Assembly: GCF_025564085.1 (NCBI RefSeq) | Contig: NZ_JAMGZJ010000069.1 | Location: 62,001-126,000, forward strand | DNA length: 64,000 nt | Source: Silvania confinis | GTDB taxonomy: Bacteria > Pseudomonadota > Gammaproteobacteria > Enterobacterales > Enterobacteriaceae | Reading direction: 5' to 3' | In this document: piece by piece, positions 33,964 through 42,220 of the stretch | How the letters are laid out: the number at the start of each line of letters is the position of its first letter | Position numbering within the stretch: the stretch's first letter is position 1 | Program-made: the position numbers and the translations under genes | Notes under the pieces: model-generated | Told to the model about the DNA's origin: nothing | The model's input: the letters and a program-made list of their open reading frames with translations, nothing else | Database searches by the model: none

Positions 33964-34578
33964 TCAGGGTGACAGGCTTCTCAGGATCAGTGATGAAAGG
34001 AGTGCGGCCGCGGTGGGTGCGGCTTCGAGGTTGTATTGCAGCTGTACCGGACTTACATAGGGACGCATCACCAGGTAGATCGCTTGCGTAGCCTCGTCCA
34101 GCGGTGTTTTCCGTTCAAATTCTCCCGCCGTCCTGCCTTCTGTAATGATGCTTTCAATCAGGTTATGCAGGCGTTCTTCATGCTTTTCTGTTGATGGCCA
34201 TTTATCGCGGGCCGCAACGGCGGCGATGTCATACAGCTTACGATCGTGGAAAAAAAGCTCACTGCCCGCTTCGGTAAGTGATCTGAAGAGACGGCGCATT
34301 TTTTCGCTTGCTGACGGGGCGTCGGAGACGGCTGAATTGACGACCTCCATGATCATCTCCAGGCGGTTAGCGCAGATAACTTCGCCAATAGCCTGCTTGG
34401 AATCAAAGAATTTATAGATATATGACTTTGAAAAACCGATAGATTTTGCAAGTTCAGACACAGTGGTTTTTTCATAACCGTAATGGCCGAAATGCTCGGT
34501 GGCCGCGTCGACAATCTGCTCTCGGACAGAGTGATCCAGTGGACCACGTGTTGATGGTGCATTCATATTTTTAGTCAT
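33964..34578 (-). CDS. TetR/AcrR-family repressor
   Basis: 204 residues. The N-terminal TetR helix-turn-helix is strong: IVDAATEHFGHYGYEKTTVS, ELAKSIGFSKSYIYKFFDSK, QAIGEVICANRL. The helical C-terminal ligand domain is unremarkable. The gene lies directly upstream of the RND adaptor and pump on the same strand with 74 bases between, so it is the local pump regulator by context. The inducer is unknown. Confidence 0.92.
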   Translation of the reverse strand: MTKNMNAPSTRGPLDHSVREQIVDAATEHFGHYGYEKTTVSELAKSIGFSKSYIYKFFDSKQAIGEVICANRLEMIMEVVNSAVSDAPSASEKMRRLFRSLTEAGSELFFHDRKLYDIAAVAARDKWPSTEKHEERLHNLIESIITEGRTAGEFERKTPLDEATQAIYLVMRPYVSPVQLQYNLEAAPTAAALLSSLILRSLSP

Positions 34579-34798
34579 TCTTTCAGCTTAGCGTGATGGG
34601 TTCGGATTGACAACGAGTAACCATTTGGTAATTTAGTCACAATCTTTAGTGTTTTAACATCGCGAAATGGACACCTTACGCATGACTACGCTCGCCGTTA
34701 GCCCCTATGCCCTGACGGGTCAGATACGTAACGCAATGCCGAATTATAACCGCTACGGCAGCAGCGATGAACCCTCAGCCTTTATGTAAGGAATACTC

Positions 34799-35284
34799 AT
34801 GGGAAGGATCGGTTTCATTGGTGCTGATGCACACACAGAGTCGCTTATCAGATCGCTGTTTAAGGCGGTTCCCGACGCACAAATATTTTTATCACCGGGC
34901 TCAAGCGAATCAGCACAGAGAATGGCAACGCAGTATCCCTGCTGGACCCTGGATAGCCATCAGGCCGTCGTTGACGAAGCAGATATTATTTTTGTTGTCA
35001 CCGATCGCAAAGGCCTGCATGAGATATCGCTCGGTAGCGTATTAGGTTCAGGGCAAACGTTAATCTCTCTTATTCCCGGTGTTCAGTTAAGAGAACTTCA
35101 GCAAATATTTAATCACGCTAAGGTTGTCAGAGCCTTACTGGTCAATATTCATGACTCAAATAAGCCATTGGCGTTTATGACGGATTCAGATGACGAAATA
35201 CAGCAACTGTTCTCTGTATTCAGTAAGGTCAGCATGCAAATGAGAGAGTCTGATTTCAATCTGGTTGAAAAAAATGTCTCATAG
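34799..35284 (+). CDS. ProC/F420-oxidoreductase-like Rossmann protein, short
   Basis: 161 residues. It starts with GRIGFIGADAHTESLIRSLF, a dinucleotide-fold opening in which the GxGxxG glycines are eroded (GADAHT). ADIIFVVTDRKGLHEISLGS and GQTLISLIPGVQLRELQQIF follow, as in pyrroline-5-carboxylate reductase and related NADP-dependent proteins. The C-terminal helical dimerisation domain of ProC (about 100 more residues) is absent, so this is a truncated or specialised single-domain protein. AAGGA precedes the ATG. Possibly decaying. Confidence 0.6.
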   Translation: MGRIGFIGADAHTESLIRSLFKAVPDAQIFLSPGSSESAQRMATQYPCWTLDSHQAVVDEADIIFVVTDRKGLHEISLGSVLGSGQTLISLIPGVQLRELQQIFNHAKVVRALLVNIHDSNKPLAFMTDSDDEIQQLFSVFSKVSMQMRESDFNLVEKNVS

Positions 35285-35522
35285 ATGCGTTTTTCTGATT
35301 GTTGTGAATAACGGGTATATCAGTTGAAACGCTGGCTTTAGCAATGTGTTTACCGCCCCGACCAAAATCAGGCCAGATCGCAATCGATCGGACATCCGCC
35401 CAAAAATCCCGCGCAATTTTCAGGCAAAATAACGACATGCAGCAAAGCGTGATCCCCACACTCACAAAAAAGAAACAGCGGTGCTATTTTTACGAAACGA
35501 TAAACCATAAAAGGATAACCTT

Positions 35523-36905
35523 ATGATCTCCCGCACACTTCCTCTGTGGGCCGCTGCTGCTGTTGTCGGTATTATGCCGCTACATTCCGCACAGGCGGCG
35601 AGTTCCGTGACCTTCCCCGATAAAGTCTGTGATGTGACAAAGTACGGCGCAGAAGGCCATCGGCTGCAAATTGCGCTCAATACCGAGGCCATTCAAAAGG
35701 CGATTGATGACTGCGCGGCCGCGGGAGGCGGTACTGTCCTGGTACCCAAAGGCAACTTTTTAACGAACCCGCTGTTTCTGAAAAACAATATTCAGCTCAA
35801 GCTGGAGAAAGACGCCACGCTGGTGGCCTCTACCGAAATCGCCGCCTATCGCGCTGATGAAAAAACCAAATATGCCGAAGCCGAAAACGGCTGGCTGCCG
35901 TTTATCAGCGTTGCCGATGCGCAAAACGTGGCGATTGTCGGCGAAGGCACTATCGACGGTCAGGGCGCGGTGTGGTGGGAACGCTGGCGGGAAAACATCC
36001 GCGCCACCGGCAAGAAAGGCGGTACCGATCGGCCACGACTGATCTACATCACCCGCTCGCACAACGTGCTGATCGACGGTGTCACCCTCACCCACTCACC
36101 GAGCTTCCACGTGGTGACCCGCTATGCGCGCGATGTGGATATCAACGGCACGCGCATTCTCTCGCCATGGCATGCACCGAATACCGATGCCATCGATCCT
36201 ATCGACAGCCAGAACATTCGCATCACCAATAACTACATCGATTGCAACGACGATCATATCGCCATCAAAGCGGAAAAAGCCGACCCACGCTTCCCGAATG
36301 GCGTCGTGGATAACATCTATATTGCCAATAACACCCTGAAACAGGGGCGCGGGATCTCGATCGGCAGCGAAAGTGCGGGCGGGGTCAATAACGTGCTGGT
36401 GGAAAACAACACCTTTGAAGGATCGATGTACGGTATTCGCATCAAAAGCCCGCGCGGTAAAGGCGGCGAGGTGAAAAACATCGTGTACCGCAACACCAAA
36501 ATGCACAACGTCGAAGTGCCGCTGGTGTTCTCGGCCTATTACAAAGCCGCGCCAATTGTCGAGGCAGAAGTCGATCAGCTGCTGAAGGCGGGTGGGTTTA
36601 CGCTCGGCGAGCAGATCTATCCGCCGGACAGCGATCCAAAACAGCCGTTCGACAAATACAAAACGCCGCACTTCAGTAACATCACCGTGGAGAATTTAAC
36701 CTCCACCGGCGACAGCAAAGCGGCCGCCTATATCATCGGCACCCCGGAAGCCCCGCTCAGCGGTTTCCATTTTACCAACGTCAATATTGAGGCCACCCAG
36801 GGTCTGCGTATTCGCAACGCCGAGCTGGAGACCAAAGGTCTGGCCCTGACCGTGAAAGAAGGCCCGGCAATTAAGAAGGATGCCGGAGCCATCGTCCACG
36901 AGTAA
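35523..36905 (+). CDS. glycoside hydrolase family 28 protein (polygalacturonase-type)
   Basis: 460 residues with a cleavable signal (LPLWAAAAVVGIMPLHSAQA). The right-handed beta-helix begins VCDVTKYGAEGHRLQIALNT, the usual exo-polygalacturonase opening. The GH28 catalytic Asp triad is present as APNTDAIDP and NCNDDHIAIK (the DD pair), and GIRIKSPRGKGG gives the RIK motif. The normally conserved GHG region reads QGRGISIGSE, so the His is Arg here. Predicted role: hydrolysis of pectic galacturonan or a related polysaccharide in the periplasm or outside. No other pectin gene or KdgR box is evident beside it. Confidence 0.88.
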   Translation: MISRTLPLWAAAAVVGIMPLHSAQAASSVTFPDKVCDVTKYGAEGHRLQIALNTEAIQKAIDDCAAAGGGTVLVPKGNFLTNPLFLKNNIQLKLEKDATLVASTEIAAYRADEKTKYAEAENGWLPFISVADAQNVAIVGEGTIDGQGAVWWERWRENIRATGKKGGTDRPRLIYITRSHNVLIDGVTLTHSPSFHVVTRYARDVDINGTRILSPWHAPNTDAIDPIDSQNIRITNNYIDCNDDHIAIKAEKADPRFPNGVVDNIYIANNTLKQGRGISIGSESAGGVNNVLVENNTFEGSMYGIRIKSPRGKGGEVKNIVYRNTKMHNVEVPLVFSAYYKAAPIVEAEVDQLLKAGGFTLGEQIYPPDSDPKQPFDKYKTPHFSNITVENLTSTGDSKAAAYIIGTPEAPLSGFHFTNVNIEATQGLRIRNAELETKGLALTVKEGPAIKKDAGAIVHE

Positions 36906-37030
36906 GGGTTAACAACAGCTGCGCGCGCAACACGCGCGCAGTCTGTCTGCTGCGGCAAAAGCACTCAGGTCGACGCGATAGCCAACTACACTACATCTAC
37001 ACGGTTTGGTTTATTGCTGGGAACTGACTC

Positions 37031-37882
37031 ATGGGCTTGATTGACCGGATACAGATCTATTTATGGCGAAAGTATTTACCCTGGTTACAACGCAATGGCG
37101 CAGAGAAAAACACCCCGCACGACTATTATTCGGTGTTTTTTCAGGACACGACCAATACGCGCTACCAGTTTAAGGCGATAGAGCGCGATCAAAACACCCT
37201 GCTGTTGTCTGTTTTGCTGCAGAACAACGAGGTCAATAAACCCCTCGACGATCTGACTGACATGGCATCCGAGATCGTTCACTATAAAAAGAACTATTCC
37301 CTGCGTTATACAAACATCATTCTTTTTGCCCTTGATCGCTCCCTCAAACTTATTACCTTAAAAACGGCCATCGCGCGGAGTAAAGGCTGGCTGGTGTCGA
37401 GCTTAAAATCGGATAAAGAGACCCTCAGTCGGGATCGGTTTAACCTACTGCGCCTGCTGGTCGCGCATTACGTTAATCAACGTCCGTCACGCACATCGTC
37501 AGGATTTAGTCTGGACGAGGTCATCACCCTCCTGCACGGAACGCTGTGGTACAAACACATTAAAAATGAATCTTTCAGACGCAAAATAACCCTCCTGCTG
37601 GAATCCCTGGCAATCACCGGTGATTTAACCGAGCGTCAGGGCAGCTATTATGTTCAGGGTCAGGCGATCACCACCCTCGTCGAGCATGAAAAAGAGGAGC
37701 GCCGGGTCATCCAGCAGCAGAAGATGCACAAAAATATTGTCCGCTTTATGCTGGTCATTACCGTCGCCACCCTGCTTATCATCCTGGTGCTGCTGGCGAT
37801 GGCCGGAATTGTCGATCTCCATGCCATCTGGCAAAAGATCCTGCACATTAAGCCCGTCCGATTTCTGCTAAAGTTTATTTAA
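37031..37882 (+). CDS. hypothetical protein with C-terminal membrane helix
   Basis: 283 residues of unknown family. The first 230 residues are soluble and mixed alpha/beta, with LRLLVAHYVNQRPSRTSSGF then SLDEVITLLHGTLWYKHIKN in a helix-rich middle. A basic linker (EKEERRVIQQQKMHKNIVRF) leads to one membrane helix, VITVATLLIILVLLAMAGIV, and a short basic tail. It looks tail-anchored in the inner membrane with the bulk in the cytoplasm. The next gene, 38 bases on, is a small exported protein; the pair may be an operon. Confidence 0.75.
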   Translation: MGLIDRIQIYLWRKYLPWLQRNGAEKNTPHDYYSVFFQDTTNTRYQFKAIERDQNTLLLSVLLQNNEVNKPLDDLTDMASEIVHYKKNYSLRYTNIILFALDRSLKLITLKTAIARSKGWLVSSLKSDKETLSRDRFNLLRLLVAHYVNQRPSRTSSGFSLDEVITLLHGTLWYKHIKNESFRRKITLLLESLAITGDLTERQGSYYVQGQAITTLVEHEKEERRVIQQQKMHKNIVRFMLVITVATLLIILVLLAMAGIVDLHAIWQKILHIKPVRFLLKFI

Positions 37883-37920
37883 GCTCGCCGCCCGACTCAC
37901 CTCTCTGAAAGGAAACCACC

Positions 37921-38136
37921 ATGCTTTCTAAACCGATCGTTATCGTCGCTGCGTTATTATTTTCTGTCAGCGCACAGGCAAATTCCCACTCCTCGGAAAA
38001 CACAACAGCCCCGGTGGTTAATCAGCAGGCTTCGGCTTCCGATGACCTGACCACAAAAAGTGACGCTAAGGGAGAAGTTGAACAGCAGAGCGTGGTCTTT
38101 CTGGCTCAGGGGATGAGTGGGTTTATTGCGTTGTAA
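37921..38136 (+). CDS. small exported protein
   Basis: 71 residues with a clear signal peptide (KPIVIVAALLFSVSAQA, cleavage after AQA) and a short acidic, Ser/Thr/Gln-rich mature part ending QSVVFLAQGMSGFIAL. GAAAGGA precedes the ATG. No family recognised. The mature protein is about 50 residues and would be periplasmic. It follows the tail-anchored hypothetical gene closely. Confidence 0.65.
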   Translation: MLSKPIVIVAALLFSVSAQANSHSSENTTAPVVNQQASASDDLTTKSDAKGEVEQQSVVFLAQGMSGFIAL

Positions 38137-38256
38137 CGCCTTTCAGCAGGCGGTCGCTACGTATTATTATTTTTTATACCCGATCTAATTTACATTATTT
38201 TATTTATCTATCACCCTCCATCAGACTGCACTCCTTAGTTACATCAGGAGGCAGTC

Positions 38257-38678
38257 ATGCCATTTGTTATTTATGTTTTCGCTATCAGTGCGCTTGGGCT
38301 CGCGGAATTTGTCCCTATTGGGCTGACCGACGTGATGGCTCAGGGATTAGGCGTGGGCGTGGAACAGACCGGGGCAGCGGTGACGACCTATGCGCTGGGT
38401 GCAACGTTCTCGGCACCGATACTCTCTGCGCTGACCGCAAGCTGGAGTCGGAAAAAGGTGATGCTGACAACGGCCGTCGGTAGTCTCTCGGCCGCGTTTG
38501 CCTCAGCTGTTGGCCCGCTTTATTGCGGGTCTGGGGCATGGCCTGTTTGTGGCTGCCGCTGAGTACCTGGCTGGGTGGCGTGGTCTCATGGCGTCCGGTT
38601 CTCGGTGCGATTGCCGCTTTCGGCGCGCTCGGATTCTTTGGGCTGTTCAGGTCAGAATCCCACCCTTCTTTTTTTTAA
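38257..38678 (+). pseudogene. decayed MFS transporter (AraJ/sugar-efflux type)
   Basis: Three MFS pieces appear in three successive frames. Frame one from 38257 gives the N-terminal helix FAISALGLAEFVPIGLTDVM and SAPILSALTASWSRKKVMLT. A second frame gives QLLARFIAGLGHGLFVAAA (helix 4). A third, from about 38559, gives LSTWLGGVVSWRPVLGAIAA and GALGFFGLF (helix 5-6) before a stop at 38678. Intervening helix 4-5 residues and the whole second half (about 200 residues) are missing. At least two frameshifts or deletions are needed, so no functional product is expected. Confidence 0.85.
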
Positions 38679-38828
38679 GGCGAAAACTGACGCCAGGAGC
38701 CAGCGGAGGCAAAAACATAAATGAAGCGCTGGAGTAAAAGGGTTTTTTATCTCCCTGATTCATACAATAGGCATATCACATCAGCTTTGTTAATCTTTCG
38801 CACTTATAACCAGAATGGATTTTAGGAA

Positions 38829-39425
38829 ATGAGTGAGCAGGTGACGATTGATATTCCTCCGCAGGAAGGCCGGGGTTTTTGGATTGCTAAAGGGCAAACG
38901 TTCCGGGTCATTGATCCTGAAGGTCAGCAGGTTGCCGACATGTGGGCCATTGCTATCAATGCGGGAGAAAACGACTGGCTCAGTACTTCACAGACAAGGG
39001 ACATAACCGAGCGATTATTTCCCGCGCCAGGAGAGTCTTTTTACAGTGAAAATGCCAGGCCATTACTCACCTTAGTACAGGATAATTCACCCAGTCCGCA
39101 TGACATGCTGTTCCCGGCCTGTAACCCGGGTCTGTACGAACGGGCTGGCCTGCTCGATCATCCCAACTGTCGCGACAACATGCTGGCAGCACTGCAAAAG
39201 GCGGATATCACACTGCCCATCGTCCCGGACCCGGTTAATTTTTTCCAGCGTTCAGAACCGCAAGCCGACGGTAAGCTTGAGGTACTGGCTTCGGACAATC
39301 CTCCCGGCGGGAATGTGGTGTTGCTGGCTGAAACGGAACTCTATGTCGTGGTGACAGCCTGTTCGGTGGATTTCCATCCGACCAATGGGGGCCATTGTAC
39401 GGGTATCCAGATTATTGTCGGCTGA
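38829..39425 (+). CDS. DUF1989 (urea-carboxylase-associated) family protein
   Basis: 198 residues, soluble. The family pattern is visible: IAKGQTFRVIDPEGQQVADM near residue 20, RDITERLFPAPGESFYSENA, HDMLFPACNPGLYERAG, DNMLAALQKADI, and the terminal VVVTACSVDFHPTNGGHCTG. DUF1989 proteins accompany urea carboxylase or aminomethyltransferase-like genes; here no such partner is present. A metal site formed by the Cys/His residues is suggested by the family. Function unassigned. AGGAAATG start. Confidence 0.8.
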   Translation: MSEQVTIDIPPQEGRGFWIAKGQTFRVIDPEGQQVADMWAIAINAGENDWLSTSQTRDITERLFPAPGESFYSENARPLLTLVQDNSPSPHDMLFPACNPGLYERAGLLDHPNCRDNMLAALQKADITLPIVPDPVNFFQRSEPQADGKLEVLASDNPPGGNVVLLAETELYVVVTACSVDFHPTNGGHCTGIQIIVG

Positions 39426-39491
39426 GGTTTTGACCGTTAAGGCACGCATAGTGCATCGCGCCATTTCAGTCAGTTTTATTTGAGGTTATGT

Positions 39492-40106
39492 ATGGATTTA
39501 ATTCCTTATTTTCTGTTTGCCGGGGCGCTTTTTCTGAATGCCGGCGTGCCAGGTCCCAGTATCGCTGCCCTTGTTTCCAGGGTGATTACCAATGGCTGGC
39601 GCAATGTCATACCGTTCATTGCGGCAATGTGGATAGGCGAAGTTATCTGGCTCTCTATGGCTATGGCCGGCCTGACGACCCTCGCGCAAACATTCCAGAC
39701 AGGCTTTCATATTTTGAAGTGGGTCAGCATCGCTTATCTTTGCTGGCTTGCCTATAAAATGTGGCGTAAGCCGGTGAATGAAACAACCGAGGAACTGCCG
39801 CAACGGGCTTCTTGCTGGTCAATGTTTAGCGCGGGGATGGCATTAACATTGGGTAACCCCAAAATCATGGTGTTCTACCTTGCCCTTCTTCCGTCGTTTA
39901 TCGATTTGTCAAAAGCGGGTGTAAGTGAATGGGCCATCCTTGCCAGCATCACACTGGTGACATTAGCTGCCATCGACCTTACCTGGACTTTCCTCGCCCA
40001 CAGAGCACGCGCCCTGTTGCGCACGCCTAAAGCGGTGAGATTGGCTAATCGCATAGGCGCTGTTGCTATGGGCGGTGCCGCTGCCGCTATTGCTGCGCGT
40101 AACTAA
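39492..40106 (+). CDS. LysE/RhtB-family amino-acid exporter
   Basis: 204 residues from the ATG at 39492, with GAGG upstream; an in-frame TTG at 39480 is unlikely. Six hydrophobic segments are visible. Family motifs: FAGALFLNAGVPGPSIAALV in helix 1 (the GPxxA pattern), WLAYKMWRKPVNETTEE in the loop, and FSAGMALTLGNPKIMVFYLA (the NPK motif). Exports amino acids or derivatives such as threonine or homoserine lactone. It stands alone and is followed by a terminator. Confidence 0.9.
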   Translation: MDLIPYFLFAGALFLNAGVPGPSIAALVSRVITNGWRNVIPFIAAMWIGEVIWLSMAMAGLTTLAQTFQTGFHILKWVSIAYLCWLAYKMWRKPVNETTEELPQRASCWSMFSAGMALTLGNPKIMVFYLALLPSFIDLSKAGVSEWAILASITLVTLAAIDLTWTFLAHRARALLRTPKAVRLANRIGAVAMGGAAAAIAARN

Positions 40107-40113
40107 TAGCCTG

Positions 40114-40145
40114 AAAATCTGCTGACCATCGTTTGGCAGATTTTT
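40114..40145 (+). terminator. terminator after the LysE-type exporter
   Basis: AAAATCTGC pairs with GCAGATTTT, with a 13-base loop, and the right arm runs into a T-run. It lies eight bases after the exporter stop codon. The rest of the 310-base gap to 40416 holds one copy of the dispersed CTGTGAGCGAGAAGCGGA repeat and an AT-rich stretch that probably contains the promoter of the next gene. Confidence 0.75.
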
Positions 40146-40160
40146 AAGTCTTGTAGGGTG

Positions 40161-40178
40161 CTGTGAGCGAGAAGCGGA
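40161..40178 (+). repeat. dispersed intergenic repeat, copy 1
   Basis: CTGTGAGCGAGAAGCGGA. The same 18-mer recurs, exactly or with one or two changes, at 51454, 53528 and 56551, always between genes and always on this strand. See the findings. Confidence 0.6.
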
Positions 40179-40416
40179 AGTTCGCACCTGTTATTATAAC
40201 TGATAAAAAACAATTGCTTACACACTAATACCTTAATCAATAGGGAGCAGATTAGTGTATTACCGTACTGCTGCAGACTTCAGGGAATAATATAAAAACT
40301 TTTTGCAAATTGTAAATTTTCCTTTTGCATCAAACGATATGATTGCTTAAGATGGTTTGTAATTAAATATTGCTATTGGACTTTTCTTTTGTTTTCTACA
40401 AATAGTTGAGGTCTTT

Positions 40417-40952
40417 ATGCCTTTAAATTATATTGATTTAGATGATTCGACCAAAAGTTTCATGCTTAAAGAAATTGAATTTGATAAAAAAACAATAGTT
40501 TTTATTTGAGCAACTTTCTTACTGTTCAAGGTAAGACTGCGTGGCCATCTTTGTTAGAAGAAGCATCTCAACATGATGATGCATGGCTTGAGCAAGAAAT
40601 CCTAAATAGAGGTTTACTAGCTACCCATTATCCTCGAAGAAAGCCTAATAGCACTGAGATGACTCAGGCTAAAGTTCCTCACACTGCTGCTCAAACTTTA
40701 GCTGAAGGAGAATTCAATCGTTTATATGCCCGAGGCTTGAGTTCGCGAGCAAAAGCTGAAGGTATTAAATTTGTTGAAGCTTACCGAGCAAGATACTCAG
40801 AAAACCCTCGCCCTGAATCTCAAGCTATAATCGGGAAAAAGTTCCGACCTGAAGAAATTCTTGAGGATTTGCGTAATAACCCAGGTGTAGATACGGCATT
40901 AGGCGTTCCTCCTGGCCCTAACTCCGGCATCACAATTAAATTGATTAAGTAA
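40417..40952 (+). pseudogene. AT-rich unknown gene split by a poly-A frameshift
   Basis: An ATG at 40417 with GAGG upstream opens a frame (MPLNYIDLDDSTKSFMLKEI...) that ends at a TGA at 40507 just after a run of seven A (40486-40492). Adding one A in the run joins it without loss to the 148-codon frame that follows (KNNSFYLSNFLTVQGKTAWP onward, ending GPNSGITIKLIK). The whole would be about 178 residues, soluble, no signal. The family is not recognised. Base composition is much richer in A+T than the neighbours, suggesting recent acquisition. The frame break may be a true mutation, a homopolymer sequencing error, or a slippage site. Confidence 0.6.
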
Positions 40953-41436
40953 AAAATCATGAGAGGCACTTTCGGAATTTAAACCCCTAAATGCTTTTAT
41001 GATGACCTGTTCCCCATTGATTAGCACCCCCTGATGTAAGAAAGGTCCGCTTCTGGCACACAGTGGCCAGAAGCGGCTGAACTCACAGCGAGAAACTGAC
41101 CTTACTTTAGTGATCAACGATATCACCGGCAAGCCAGCCAAACTGTGTCAGCAGTCCGACGATGGTCTCCTTATTTGTAATAAGCAATGAGAGGATGAAT
41201 AAGGGCACATAATAGAAATCACGTAAAAAAGCGCTAATTAATCGCCTTAAGTTAAATTAACACCACTTAACAGATCCACGGATTCAACGTTACGTAAGTA
41301 ATTGTTAAGATTAATCTTATAATTAACGGAAATAAGAGCTATTCATTAGAAATGCTAAATGTTTCGGCGTAAATTTATTCGCAAAAATTATGTTACAAAT
41401 CTTACGAATTTATTCACAACCAAGGACGTTTAGCGT
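40953..41436. other. 484-base gap with a perfect hairpin
   Basis: CCGCTTCTGGC (41047-41057) and GCCAGAAGCGG (41066-41076) form a perfect 11-bp hairpin; the right arm shares its AGAAGCGG core with the dispersed repeat. On the minus strand it is followed by a pyrimidine-rich ACCTTTCTT, so it could end a minus-strand transcript. A 33-codon minus-strand frame from a GTG at 41208 (hydrophobic front) ends at 41107; I do not call it a gene. From 41170 on the DNA is AT-rich and must contain the promoter of the surface lipoprotein gene; I see no Fur box there. Confidence 0.5.
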
Positions 41437-42183
41437 ATGGGGATCTTGAAACCTGGTTTATTACTGACCGCTTTTGTACTGACTGCATGTGGCGGTGGCG
41501 GTGGCGGTGGCGGCGGCGACAACAGCACGCCCCCGGTAACCACTGCGCCTGTGCAAACGGATAACGGCAATACCGATACCACACCGGAAGCACCTGCCCC
41601 TGCCACGGCACCGGTCAGCCTGACCACCGGCGGTACTATTTCTGGTTGGACCTACACCACCCCTGAGGGCCGCGAATATGTTATGCGCGGCACCGGGATC
41701 TCTGCAGGCCTGGTACAAACCCAGCGGCTCACCCGTGACGACCGTACCCCGGTTTCCTCAACGTCATGGTGCTGTGGCCGTATGAGTTACACCACGTTCG
41801 GTACCTGGACAGACTTTGAAAAAGGTCAGCATGACGTCTTCTACACCGGGGATGCCACGCTCGCGGCTAACGTGCCAACCCAGGGAACGGCGACCTATGT
41901 GGGTTACGGTATGCGTGAAGGCACCCTGAGTGATGCTCGCTTTGACATTGATTTCGCTGCCAAAACCGTCAACGGCACCATTGCCGGAAATGAAACCTTT
42001 GGTAGCGAAGTTGCGATGCAGGGCAACATTGCCAACGGTGGTTTCACCGGTAATGCACAATCCGGCGGGCAGGCGGGGACGATCAGCGGACATTTCAATG
42101 GTCCCACTGCTGAAGAGTTAGGCGGTCTGGCGCAGTTTGCAGACACGACTAAAAACGCTTCCTTTGGCGCGACACGTCAATAA
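41437..42183 (+). CDS. Slam-dependent surface lipoprotein (TbpB/HpuA-like barrel)
   Basis: 248 residues with a lipoprotein signal, KPGLLLTAFVLTAC, followed by nine glycines encoded by a GGCGGT-type repeat and a Pro/Thr-rich linker. The C-terminal half is the small beta-barrel of transferrin-binding-protein-like lipoproteins, with GTWTDFEKGQHDVFYTG, a Gly-rich DIDFAAKTVNGTIAGN strand pair, GGFTGNAQSGGQAG and GHFNGPTAEELGG, the last being the hallmark near the barrel end. A CC pair sits in SSTSWCCGRMSYTTFG. The gene lies 37 bases upstream of a Slam gene, whose product flips such lipoproteins to the cell surface. Ligand unknown; host protein, metal or haem binding is possible. Confidence 0.85.
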   Translation: MGILKPGLLLTAFVLTACGGGGGGGGGDNSTPPVTTAPVQTDNGNTDTTPEAPAPATAPVSLTTGGTISGWTYTTPEGREYVMRGTGISAGLVQTQRLTRDDRTPVSSTSWCCGRMSYTTFGTWTDFEKGQHDVFYTGDATLAANVPTQGTATYVGYGMREGTLSDARFDIDFAAKTVNGTIAGNETFGSEVAMQGNIANGGFTGNAQSGGQAGTISGHFNGPTAEELGGLAQFADTTKNASFGATRQ

Positions 42184-42191
42184 ATCGTTTC

Positions 42192-42212
42192 CCGGTCAGC
42201 CTGGCTGACCGG
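42192..42212 (+). other. intercistronic hairpin between lipoprotein and Slam genes
   Basis: CCGGTCAGCC and GGCTGACCGG form an almost gapless 21-base palindrome in the 37-base gap. No T-run follows. It probably sets lipoprotein transcript level above that of Slam by stabilising the upstream message or causing partial termination. Confidence 0.5.
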
Positions 42213-42220
42213 ACCTTCAG

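Noticed and set aside
34682-34789. 35-codon frame between tetR and the ProC-like gene
   Set aside because: No ribosome site and no recognisable sequence; it fits chance reading in a 220-base gap.
35480-35522. KdgR box in front of the GH28 gene
   Set aside because: GAAAC-like segments occur but without the required palindromic GTTTC partner.
40200-40952. AT-rich island as a mobile element
   Set aside because: No integrase, transposase, tRNA gene or flanking direct repeat is visible, so only foreign base composition can be stated.
41107-41208. 33-codon minus-strand frame with hydrophobic N-terminus
   Set aside because: GTG start without ribosome site, and the open frame extends further upstream without a start, as in a gene remnant; type I toxin was considered but nothing matches.
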